Assembly: GCA_937864275.1 (NCBI GenBank)
Contig: CALMIW010000006.1
Span: 1 to 8,303 of the forward strand
DNA: 8,303 nucleotides
Origin: an uncultured Dehalococcoidia bacterium
Lineage (GTDB): Bacteria; Chloroflexota; Dehalococcoidia; Tepidiformales; Tepidiformaceae
Direction of reading: 5' to 3'
Below are positions 1-5,885 of the stretch, one piece after another. How positions within the stretch are numbered: the first letter of the stretch is position 1; the number at the start of each line of letters is the position of its first letter. Under the pieces are notes generated by a model that worked only from the letters and a program-made list of their open reading frames with translations, was not told the origin of the DNA and did no database searches. The position numbers were made by a program, and so were the translations under genes.

Positions 1-706
1 ACTCGGTGATGTAGTGCTCGCCCGAGCGGCTGGCCTGCTCGGTGACGCGGCGCGCGAGCAGCTCGGTGGTGCCGCGGAACAGGTCGCGCACGCTGTTGCG
101 CCGGTTCTCCTGTCGCACCAGGCGCAGGAAGAACTCGAGTGCGCGCGTGCGGCCGGCTGCGGCCGGGTCGTGCGCGGCGGCATCGACAGGCAAGGCGAGG
201 TCGCGCAGCTGGCGCAATCGCTCGACGATCTGTTCGATTCGCGCCAGCAGGAACACCAGCCCGACGCTGACGCCCTGCTCGCGTGAGCGGCGCCGCACGG
301 TGTCGACGTACTCCTCGCACTGGCAGAGCAGGACCTCGAGGTGGCCGTCGTCCGCGATGGCTGAAGACGTGCCTGCGTGACGCTCGATGAACCCGCGCAC
401 TTCGTCGTTCTGCGCGAGGAACGGCGACTCGTGGCGTGCGAGCTTGGGCAGGTACTGCAGCAGCGCAGAGTCAGTGCCGAGCGCCGCCAACCGATATGAG
501 TCGAGCCGCATCGCCTCGAGCAACTCCTGGCGGCACTTGCGGCGCGCCGGCGCGAACGCCTCGCCATCGACGTGGACGCGGAGGTCCAGGCTCACGGTGT
601 CGTTGCTGGCGCCGGCGGGCATCGAACGGACGTTCACGATCTCGACGCGGCTGGCGCCCGGGAGCCTGGCCGAGAGGTAGTCCGCGAGCTTCGCGCGCCA
701 GTCCAT
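1..706 (-). CDS. Chimeric reading frame: APH-like N-terminus joined in frame to a SpecificRecomb-family 'site-specific recombinase' segment (partial)
   Basis: An uninterrupted minus-strand frame of 235 codons starts at ATG 706-704 and leaves the window at base 1, so the C-terminus is missing. Residues 1 to about 50 (MDWRAKLADYLSARL..., then RSMPAGASNDTVSLDLRV) resemble the N-lobe start of an APH-fold phosphotransferase, including the GASN turn also present in the gene upstream. From about residue 55 the protein is different: RRKCRQELLEAMRLDSYRLA, ESPFLAQNDEVRGF, EQGVSVGLVFLLARIEQIV, and finally LLARRVTEQASRSGEHYIT. From memory this matches the cytoplasmic part of the large (about 650-700 aa) membrane-associated 'site-specific recombinase' family (SpecificRecomb, Gcr-like) of Beta/Gammaproteobacteria, in particular the LLAR(K/R)V.E...GEHYIT block. 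That family's own N-terminus and all later membrane segments are absent. The ATG overlaps the stop of the upstream kinase (TGATG), so the first part is a native operon partner. The rest may come from another organism through misassembly; its TCA, TAT, TTG, ACT and TCT codons look less biased than those of the neighbours. Biochemical recombinase activity is not implied. Confidence 0.7.
   Translation of the reverse strand, partial: MDWRAKLADYLSARLPGASRVEIVNVRSMPAGASNDTVSLDLRVHVDGEAFAPARRKCRQELLEAMRLDSYRLAALGTDSALLQYLPKLARHESPFLAQNDEVRGFIERHAGTSSAIADDGHLEVLLCQCEEYVDTVRRRSREQGVSVGLVFLLARIEQIVERLRQLRDLALPVDAAAHDPAAAGRTRALEFFLRLVRQENRRNSVRDLFRGTTELLARRVTEQASRSGEHYITE
520..575 (-). other. Probable chimera or fusion junction
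   Basis: Reading down the minus strand, APH-like sequence ends near the codons for HVDGEA (about 575-560), and SpecificRecomb-like sequence is recognisable from about RRKCRQELLEA (about 545-515). The switch must lie between. The frame is kept across it and there is no stop, repeat or transposon end. The exact base cannot be placed by eye because the intervening FAPARR is low-complexity and GC-rich. Confidence 0.5.
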
Positions 707-1638
707 CAGACCAACTCGGCGAGCGATCGCTCCAACAAGTCTGCGAGGTGGTCCCACTCGTACCACGGGTTGCTGTTATTGAAGCGCTTCCACCCGTGGT
801 AGATGACGCCGAGTTCGAACAGCCAGCGCGCGCGGAAGTAGGCCATCCCCGTGGCCGACTTGCCCGCGGCCACGCCATACGCCTGGACGAACGGTTGGGC
901 CTCGGCCGGGCCGAAGGGCGCTCCCTTGAGGTGGGAGAGCGCCACCAGCTGGCCCACGTCGCAACGCGGGTCCGAGATTCGCGCCTGCTCCCAGTCCACC
1001 ACCGAGACGACGTCCTCGCCGAGGAAGAGGTAGTTGAAGATGTTGATGTCGCCCTGGCAGAGGGCCAGCCTGCCGGTGTCCGGCGCCCCTTTCCGCAACT
1101 GCCCCAGCGCGAACGCGAGGAGCCGGTCGTTTTCGCAGCCGAAGGCCGGCATGCGCCTGGCGATGGCGTCGAGCTCCTTGAGGATGCCGGCCCGGGGGCT
1201 CTCCGGTACCCCCAGGAAGCCGAGGCCGAGCGCGAGCCAGTCCAGGTTGTGGATACCGACGACCGTCCGCGTGAACGCCGCGAAGCTCGGCGCGGCGGCA
1301 TTGCCCATGTGGGGCGCGTCGACCCACTCCATGACGATGAACGGCGCGCCCAGGGCGGCGCTGTCCGGTTCCGAGGCGATGACGCGCGGGACGGGGACGC
1401 CCGACTGTGCCAGCGCCGCAATGAGCCGCCCTTCGCGGATCACGTCGTACGGCTCGAAGATGCCGCGCTCCCGCTGGACGCGCAGGCACACGGCGCGCGG
1501 GCCGCTCCCGAGCAGTTCCACCTTACAGGTGATGTTGGAGGCCCCGCCGTCGACGGGCGTGATCGAAAGCACGCGCGCGTTCGCGAAGCCCTCAAGGCGG
1601 TTCAACCACGGCTCGAAGTGCTCTCTCAGCGGCGCCAC
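706..1638 (-). CDS. APH-fold phosphotransferase family protein
   Basis: A 310-aa protein with the aminoglycoside phosphotransferase/choline-kinase fold (APH family), probably a cytoplasmic small-molecule kinase of unknown substrate. The N-lobe shows GGASN near residue 31, a CLRVQ strand near 51-55 and REGRLIAAL near 68-76, followed by VPVPRV (81-86) and the hinge strand GAPFIVMEWV (97-106). The catalytic loop is CQGDINIFN (194-202), so D197 and N202 of the HGDxxxxN motif are present but the usual His is Gln. The metal-binding element is VVDWE (213-217), with SDPRCDVG (222-229) after it. The length is normal for the family. The start is GTG at 1638-1636; GGAG lies 9 nt upstream (1651-1648). 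A weak -10-like GAGAAT ending 6 nt before the GTG leaves leaderless initiation possible. It overlaps the next minus-strand frame by one base and is divergent from folC. Proteins of this group often sit near acyl-CoA dehydrogenase genes; drug resistance should not be assumed. Confidence 0.85.
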   Translation of the reverse strand: MAPLREHFEPWLNRLEGFANARVLSITPVDGGASNITCKVELLGSGPRAVCLRVQRERGIFEPYDVIREGRLIAALAQSGVPVPRVIASEPDSAALGAPFIVMEWVDAPHMGNAAAPSFAAFTRTVVGIHNLDWLALGLGFLGVPESPRAGILKELDAIARRMPAFGCENDRLLAFALGQLRKGAPDTGRLALCQGDINIFNYLFLGEDVVSVVDWEQARISDPRCDVGQLVALSHLKGAPFGPAEAQPFVQAYGVAAGKSATGMAYFRARWLFELGVIYHGWKRFNNSNPWYEWDHLADLLERSLAELV

Positions 1639-1710
1639 CGGCGCATTCTCCAGAGACGTGGGGCGATTGTCGAACAGGCCCGCGAGTGGCGCTGGCCGTA
1701 CAATCCCGGC
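1639..1710. promoter_or_regulatory. Divergent intergenic control region between the kinase and folC
   Basis: These 72 nt separate two divergently transcribed start codons (GTG at 1638 on minus, GTG at 1711 on plus) and must hold both promoters. On plus, TACAAT is at 1699-1704. On minus, GAGAAT ends 6 nt before the kinase start and GGAG lies 9 nt before it. I see no clear palindromic operator. Confidence 0.5.
1699..1704 (+). promoter_or_regulatory. -10 element TACAAT, leaderless folC promoter
   Basis: TACAAT matches the bacterial -10 consensus at 5 of 6 positions and is followed by 6 nt (CCCGGC) and then the GTG start of folC. Transcription normally begins about 6-7 nt after a -10 box, which places the 5' end on the start codon itself. 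No Shine-Dalgarno sequence precedes this GTG, which fits a leaderless mRNA. No convincing -35 is seen: a TTGTCG at 1667-1672 is 26 nt away, too far. Confidence 0.6.
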
Positions 1711-3051
1711 GTGGAGTACTCCGAGGCGCTCGAATTCCTGCTTTCGCTGAACGACATGGAACGCGGCTACCAGGCGTCAGCCAACCCCACCATGAACCTG
1801 GAATCGATGCGGTCGCTCCTCGCGCGCCTGAACGACCCGCACGTGGGCCGGCCCACGGTCCATGTCACCGGGTCGAAAGGGAAGGGCACCACGGCCTCGA
1901 TGATCGCCAGCATCCTCGAGCAGGCGGGGAACAAGACGTCGCTCTTCACCAGCCCCCACCTGCACTCCTTCACGGAGCGGATCGCCATCAATGGCGCCGC
2001 GATTTCGCCGGAGGAGTTCGCAGCCGGGCTTGAGGCGATCCGGCCCGCGGTGGAGGCCGAGCGAGAGAGCGTCCACGGCGACGTGAGTACCTTCGGCGTC
2101 CTGACGGCGCTTTTCTTCTGGCTCACCCGCGCCCAGGTGCCGCGCATCGACTGGCAGATCGTGGAAGTCGGCCTCGGCGGGACGTTTGACGTCACCAACG
2201 TCATCGAGCCGCCCGAGATCGCGGTGATCACGCCAATCTCGCTGGAGCACACCGCCATCCTGGGCAACACGCCAGCCGAGATCGCGAAGGACAAGTCCGG
2301 CATCATCAAGGCGGGGTCGACGGCCATCGTCGCGCCCCAGCACGACCCGGCGGTCCTCGAAGTCGTCGGCGAGCGTTGCGCACAGGTTGGCGCGCGCCTC
2401 GTCGATGTGGCTTCGCTCTACCAGTACGAGGTGCTCGAGAAGTTCCCCTACGGCCAGGGCTTCCGGCTTATCGGGCCGAACGGCGAGCGGAAGATGCGGA
2501 CGCCGATGCTTGGCGCGCACATCGTCCAGAACGCCGCGACCGCTGTCGCCGCGGCGGAAGCCATCCGCAGCCGCGGTTTCGCGGTTTCCGAACAGGCGAT
2601 CGTCGATGGAGTGGCCTTCACGCGGGTGCCCGGCCGGCTGGAAGTCATGGGCCAAAAGCCGCTCATCGTCGCGGACGGGGCACACAACGGGGAAAGCGCC
2701 GCCGCCCTGGCCGCCGCCCTGAAGGAATACTTCGAGTGGCGGCGCTGCTTCCTCGTCATCGGCTGCAACCGCGACAAGGACGTCCGGGAGATCGGCCTCA
2801 AGCTCGCGAAGCTCGCCGAACTCATCATCTGCACCGGGTTCGAAAACCCGCGCGCGATGGATCCCTACCAGATGGTCCAGGAAGTCGGCTTCCTCGGGCC
2901 GGCCGCCGTCGCCGAGGAAACCGTTGCCGCGGCGCTCAACACGGCACTCTCCCATGCGAGGGAGGAAGATCTAATCTGTGTCACCGGGTCGTTATATGTG
3001 GTAGCAGAGGCGCGAGAGTACCTGCTCGGGGAAAGCGTCATCCGGCGCTGA
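1711..3051 (+). CDS. folC: Bifunctional folylpolyglutamate synthase/dihydrofolate synthase
   Basis: A 446-aa cytoplasmic Mur-ligase-fold enzyme that adds glutamate to folates with ATP and, in many bacteria, also makes dihydrofolate from dihydropteroate. The ATP P-loop is GSKGKGTT (54-61), followed by the folate/omega loop SPHLHSFTERI (81-91), EVGLGGTFDVTN (152-163), and SLEHTAILGNTPAEIAKDKSG (178-197, abbreviated reading), where K195 corresponds to the carbamylated lysine of the family. The C-terminal ligase domain has VPGRLEV (306-312), DGAHN (322-326) and VTGSLYVVAEAR near the end. The length is typical. The GTG at 1711 is chosen because homology begins at EYSEALEFL, the TACAAT box lies 6 nt upstream, and the open frame further upstream is the antisense of the kinase gene. 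Which of the two activities it has cannot be decided from sequence alone. A 77-nt gap separates it from the importer operon, which appears to have its own promoter. Confidence 0.93.
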   Translation: MEYSEALEFLLSLNDMERGYQASANPTMNLESMRSLLARLNDPHVGRPTVHVTGSKGKGTTASMIASILEQAGNKTSLFTSPHLHSFTERIAINGAAISPEEFAAGLEAIRPAVEAERESVHGDVSTFGVLTALFFWLTRAQVPRIDWQIVEVGLGGTFDVTNVIEPPEIAVITPISLEHTAILGNTPAEIAKDKSGIIKAGSTAIVAPQHDPAVLEVVGERCAQVGARLVDVASLYQYEVLEKFPYGQGFRLIGPNGERKMRTPMLGAHIVQNAATAVAAAEAIRSRGFAVSEQAIVDGVAFTRVPGRLEVMGQKPLIVADGAHNGESAAALAAALKEYFEWRRCFLVIGCNRDKDVREIGLKLAKLAELIICTGFENPRAMDPYQMVQEVGFLGPAAVAEETVAAALNTALSHAREEDLICVTGSLYVVAEAREYLLGESVIRR

Positions 3052-3052
3052 G

Positions 3053-3081
3053 TTGACCTTCCCGGCTGGTGCTCGCAGGAT
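3053..3081 (+). promoter_or_regulatory. Predicted sigma70-type promoter for the ABC importer
   Basis: TTGACC (3053-3058) matches the -35 consensus TTGACA at 5 of 6 positions. After exactly 17 nt comes CAGGAT (3076-3081), a weaker -10. Transcription would start near 3088, giving a leader of about 40 nt. The site begins 2 nt after the folC stop codon, so the importer can be expressed independently of folC. It rests on a consensus match alone. Confidence 0.45.
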
Positions 3082-3113
3082 CCGCTGCGAACGGCGTTCG
3101 GAGCCACGGCGCC

Positions 3114-3121
3114 AGGAGGGG
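3114..3121 (+). promoter_or_regulatory. Strong ribosome binding site fixing the TTG start of the binding protein
   Basis: AGGAGGGG at 3114-3121 is a near-perfect Shine-Dalgarno sequence, 7 nt before TTG 3129-3131. An ATG at 3069 in the same frame has no comparable site and would add 20 residues ahead of the signal peptide. The TTG is therefore preferred. Confidence 0.8.
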
Positions 3122-3128
3122 AACTCTT

Positions 3129-4859
3129 TTGAGCAACTATTGGGATTCGTATTGGACGAAGCGGACGCTGAGCCGCCGGCGAGTGCTCGCCGGGGGCACC
3201 ATCACGGCCGCCGGTGTGGCCGGCATGGCCCTCGCCGGATGCGGCGACGACGATGATGACGACGACGGTGGTTCGAGCACCCCGGGCGGCGGCGGCACCA
3301 GCCTGACCCCCACCGCGGCGACGCCGTCTGCGGCGCAGGCCGTCAAGGGCGGCACGCTCCGCGCGCTCACCAACGTTGGGTCCATCTTCGACCCGCACCG
3401 CACCAACACGCCGGCCGAATCGGTCAGCCTCTGGGGCGCGATCGGCAACACGCTCGTGCGCTTCAGCACGAAGAACCCTGGCAGCGTCGAAGCCGACCTG
3501 GCTTCCGCGCTTCCCGAAATCCCGGCCGACGGCCTTTCGCTCACCTTCAAAATCCGCCCGGAAGCGAAGTGGCAGAACAAGGCGCCCGTGAACGGCCGTG
3601 CCGTCACCGCCGAGGACGTGAAGCTCAGTTTCGACCGCATCCGGGACCCCGCGACGGTCTCGCCGCGCGCGGGCAACTTCGGCGCGATCGACAGCATCGT
3701 GGTAATCGACGCGAACACCGTCCAGTTCAAGCTGAAGACGCCGCAGGCGGACCTCATGGCCGCCATGAGCGACCAGTACAACTTCATCATCCCCAAGGAG
3801 ATCTCCTCCAGGGGCAAGGACGCCATCACCACCGCCGCCGACGCGATCGGTTCCGGCCCGTACGAACTCACCGAGTTCAAGGCCGCGCAGTCGTTCAGCA
3901 TGAAGCGCCGCGCCGATGGCTACTGGCGCCCGAACACGGCCTGGCTCGATGGCTTCGAATACCTCCACCAAACCGACTCGCAGCAGGCCCTGAACGCGCT
4001 CCGCGCCAACCAGACGGATGCCATCGGCATCACCCCGGACCTCGCCCGGACCATCGAGTCCGATAATAACTACATCCTCACCAAGGCGCCGACGACGACG
4101 CGCGAGTGCCTGCTCATCAACCACAACAAGGACCGCTACAAGGACCCCAAGGTCCGCTTGGCGCTGCAGCGCGCTATCAACCGCGCCCAGGTCTACGCCA
4201 CCGTCTTCGGCGGCGTCGGCTGGGTCGGCGGCCCGATGACGCCGGCCGCCCCGAGCTGGGTTCTCCCGGACGCCGAACTCGCCAAGCTCCCGGGCTTCGG
4301 CAAGCGCGAAGACGAGATCAAGGAAGCGAAGGCCCTGCTCTCCGCCGCGGGATTCCCGAACGGCTTCGAGGAGACCATCCTCACCGTGACGGCCTTCGAC
4401 ACGGAGAAGGTCCACGACGTTGTCGTCTCGAACCTGAAGGATATCGGCGTGACGGTGAAGACCGAGAACGTCGGCACCGACTTCGCCGCCAACTTCCTCC
4501 CGCGCGAAGTGGGCCGCCAGTACGAGTTGGCCACCACGCTCTTCCTTTCCGGCGGCTTCCCGGATGCGCAGCTCCTGATCTACCACCACTCGGACAAGAC
4601 CAAGGGCACGCGCAACTACGGCGACTACTCGCTCGCAGGCCTCGATGCCAAGCTGGACAAGCAGTCGACGGTCTACGACGAGAAGACTCGCCTGCCGCTC
4701 GTCCAGGAGATCCAGCGCGACATCATCAACGCCCCCGGCCCGATCTGGATCGGTTCCCGCGGCACGCTCACAGCGTGGGCGGCGAAGCTCCAGAACGTCG
4801 CCCAGCACCCCTTCGCTGCGGGGTACTACGCCGCGGAAAACGTCTGGATCAAGGCCTAA
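3129..4859 (+). CDS. ABC importer substrate-binding lipoprotein, peptide/nickel/opine type (SBP_bac_5 family)
   Basis: A 576-aa extracytoplasmic solute receptor that captures its ligand outside the membrane and delivers it to the two permeases encoded downstream. The N-terminus has a twin-arginine-like SRRRVL (15-20), a short hydrophobic stretch (AGVAGMALA) and a lipobox LAGC with C38 as the likely lipidated residue. Next come a run of seven aspartates (40-46) and a Gly/Ser/Thr/Pro linker, then the mature domain opening with VKGGTLRAL, the usual start of family 5 binding proteins. Further family landmarks are LTFKIRPEAKWQ, PVNGRAVTAEDVKLSFDRI, AIGSGPYELTEF and RECLLINHNKDRYKDPKVR. The start is TTG, fixed by a strong AGGAGGGG. 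Length is normal for the family plus the linker. The ligand cannot be read from sequence; oligopeptides are only the default annotation. A long hairpin follows the stop codon and may raise its level over the permeases. Confidence 0.9.
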   Translation: MSNYWDSYWTKRTLSRRRVLAGGTITAAGVAGMALAGCGDDDDDDDGGSSTPGGGGTSLTPTAATPSAAQAVKGGTLRALTNVGSIFDPHRTNTPAESVSLWGAIGNTLVRFSTKNPGSVEADLASALPEIPADGLSLTFKIRPEAKWQNKAPVNGRAVTAEDVKLSFDRIRDPATVSPRAGNFGAIDSIVVIDANTVQFKLKTPQADLMAAMSDQYNFIIPKEISSRGKDAITTAADAIGSGPYELTEFKAAQSFSMKRRADGYWRPNTAWLDGFEYLHQTDSQQALNALRANQTDAIGITPDLARTIESDNNYILTKAPTTTRECLLINHNKDRYKDPKVRLALQRAINRAQVYATVFGGVGWVGGPMTPAAPSWVLPDAELAKLPGFGKREDEIKEAKALLSAAGFPNGFEETILTVTAFDTEKVHDVVVSNLKDIGVTVKTENVGTDFAANFLPREVGRQYELATTLFLSGGFPDAQLLIYHHSDKTKGTRNYGDYSLAGLDAKLDKQSTVYDEKTRLPLVQEIQRDIINAPGPIWIGSRGTLTAWAAKLQNVAQHPFAAGYYAAENVWIKA

Positions 4860-4879
4860 CGGCCCGGCACCAGGCTATC

Positions 4880-4908
4880 CGGGGGAGTGCGGGATCCGCA
4901 CTCCCCCG
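4880..4908 (+). terminator. Perfect 13-bp intercistronic hairpin (attenuator or mRNA-stabilising stem)
   Basis: CGGGGGAGTGCGG (4880-4892), a 3-nt loop GAT and its exact complement CCGCACTCCCCCG (4896-4908) form an uninterrupted 13-bp GC-rich stem, 20 nt after the stop of the binding protein and 32 nt before the first permease. Only a short, weak T-tract (ATCTTTC) follows, so full termination is doubtful. Partial termination or 3'-end protection of the binding-protein mRNA is more likely, as known for other importers in which the receptor is made in excess. Confidence 0.75.
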
Positions 4909-4927
4909 CGATCTTTCAAATCCAGGC

Positions 4928-4932
4928 GGGAG
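4928..4932 (+). promoter_or_regulatory. Ribosome binding site of the first permease
   Basis: GGGAG at 4928-4932 is 8 nt before ATG 4941. An in-frame ATG at 4887 lies inside the hairpin stem and would add 18 non-homologous residues before MYQFILRR, the usual DppB-type N-terminus. The 4941 start is chosen. Confidence 0.75.
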
Positions 4933-4940
4933 CTGCGGCG

Positions 4941-5882
4941 ATGTACCAGTTCATACTGCGCCGAATTGTCCTTTCTATCCCGACGTTGCTCATCGTCTCG
5001 TTCCTGATTTTCGGAATGATTCGCCTGAACCCGGACTCCGTTGTGGCCGCCCGCCTCGGCGAGGGCTACACCCCGGAACAGGCTGAGCAGATCAAGGACG
5101 AGTACGGCCTCAACAATCCATTGGCCACCGAGTACGTGGCATGGCTCGGACGCGTCATCCAGGGCGACTGGGGCGAATCCGCCTACACCTCGAGGTCCGT
5201 CCTTTCGGAGATGGGCCCCAAGATCGGGGTCACGTTCGAGTTGGCGTTCCTCGCCATCATCTTCGCCGTCCTGATCGGCGTCCCCGTCGGCGTGTACTCG
5301 GCGATGCGCCAGGACAAGTGGCCGGACTACGTGCTGCGATCCTTCGCGATTTTCGGGCTCTCCGTGCCGGGATTCCTCATCGCCACCATCGTCCTGGCGG
5401 TGCTCGCCAAGCAATTCCAGTGGATCCCGCCCATCCGCTACAACAGCCTGGTTGAAGACCCGTTCAAGAATATCCAGCAGATGTGGATGCCGGCGCTCAT
5501 CGTCTCCCTGGCCACCTCCGCGCAGGTCATGCGGTTCGCCCGCACGATGATGCTCGATGTCCTCCGCCAGGATTACATCCGCACCGCGTGGTCCAAGGGC
5601 CTGCGCGAACGCGCCATCATCACCCAGCACGCCCTGAAGAACGCGATGCTTCCGGTCATCACGGTCATCGGACTGACCCTCGCGACGCTCATCGGCGGTA
5701 CCGTCACCTTCGAGCAGATTTTCGGCATCCCCGGTCTCGGCCGGCACCTCATCCTTGCCGTCGCCCAGAAGGACTTCGCCGTTGTCCAGGGGGTCGCGCT
5801 CTTCTTCTCGATCGCCGTCGTGACGGTCAATCTCATCGTGGACGTGAGCTACACCGTCCTCGATCCACGAGCGAGGACGTAA
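4941..5882 (+). CDS. ABC importer permease, DppB/OppB type
   Basis: A 313-aa integral membrane subunit that forms half of the translocation channel. The N-terminus MYQFILRRIVLSIPTLLIV is the classic DppB-type first membrane helix (about 8-27). Further hydrophobic segments lie near 98-120, 134-157, 184-196, 237-257 and 281-303. The periplasmic loop after helix 1 includes the family pattern GLNNPLATEYVAWLG...GDWGES (56-80). The cytoplasmic EAA loop that contacts the ATPase runs from about YIRTAWSKGL (212-221) to HALKNAMLP (230-238), with its conserved G220 and P238 intact. FGIPGLGRHL (261-270) is the usual motif before the last helix. It ends in the standard VLDPR tail. The stop is 3 nt before the next permease start, so the two are co-transcribed and probably coupled. 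The substrate is undetermined. Confidence 0.93.
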   Translation: MYQFILRRIVLSIPTLLIVSFLIFGMIRLNPDSVVAARLGEGYTPEQAEQIKDEYGLNNPLATEYVAWLGRVIQGDWGESAYTSRSVLSEMGPKIGVTFELAFLAIIFAVLIGVPVGVYSAMRQDKWPDYVLRSFAIFGLSVPGFLIATIVLAVLAKQFQWIPPIRYNSLVEDPFKNIQQMWMPALIVSLATSAQVMRFARTMMLDVLRQDYIRTAWSKGLRERAIITQHALKNAMLPVITVIGLTLATLIGGTVTFEQIFGIPGLGRHLILAVAQKDFAVVQGVALFFSIAVVTVNLIVDVSYTVLDPRART

Positions 5883-5885
5883 GCG

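Noticed and set aside
1..560. Mobile element or integrase because of the 'recombinase' similarity
   Set aside because: The SpecificRecomb family is not a tyrosine or serine integrase, no catalytic motif of those classes is visible, and no inverted repeats or attachment sites flank the region.
706..1638. Aminoglycoside resistance gene
   Set aside because: Only the general APH fold is supported. The sequence lacks signatures of known drug-modifying enzymes, and such genes are common in environmental genomes as kinases of unknown substrates.
1667..1704. TTGTCG as a -35 partner of TACAAT
   Set aside because: The 26-nt spacer is far outside the 16-18 nt range.
436..1710. Upstream extension of the folC frame
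   Set aside because: The extra 425 codons are antisense to the kinase genes and have no homology to Mur ligases; the GTG at 1711 fits homology and promoter spacing.
3084..3104. Imperfect hairpin (9-bp stem with one mismatch, GGC loop) in the leader of the binding protein
   Set aside because: It is too short and imperfect for a riboswitch or terminator, has no T-tract, and overlaps the predicted transcription start; it could be chance in GC-rich DNA.
2865..4808. Long minus-strand open frame (647 codons) antisense to the binding-protein gene
   Set aside because: Composition is dominated by Arg/Gly/Ala/Asp/Val repeats typical of GC-rich shadow frames, no domain is recognisable, and it lies opposite a well-supported gene with family motifs.
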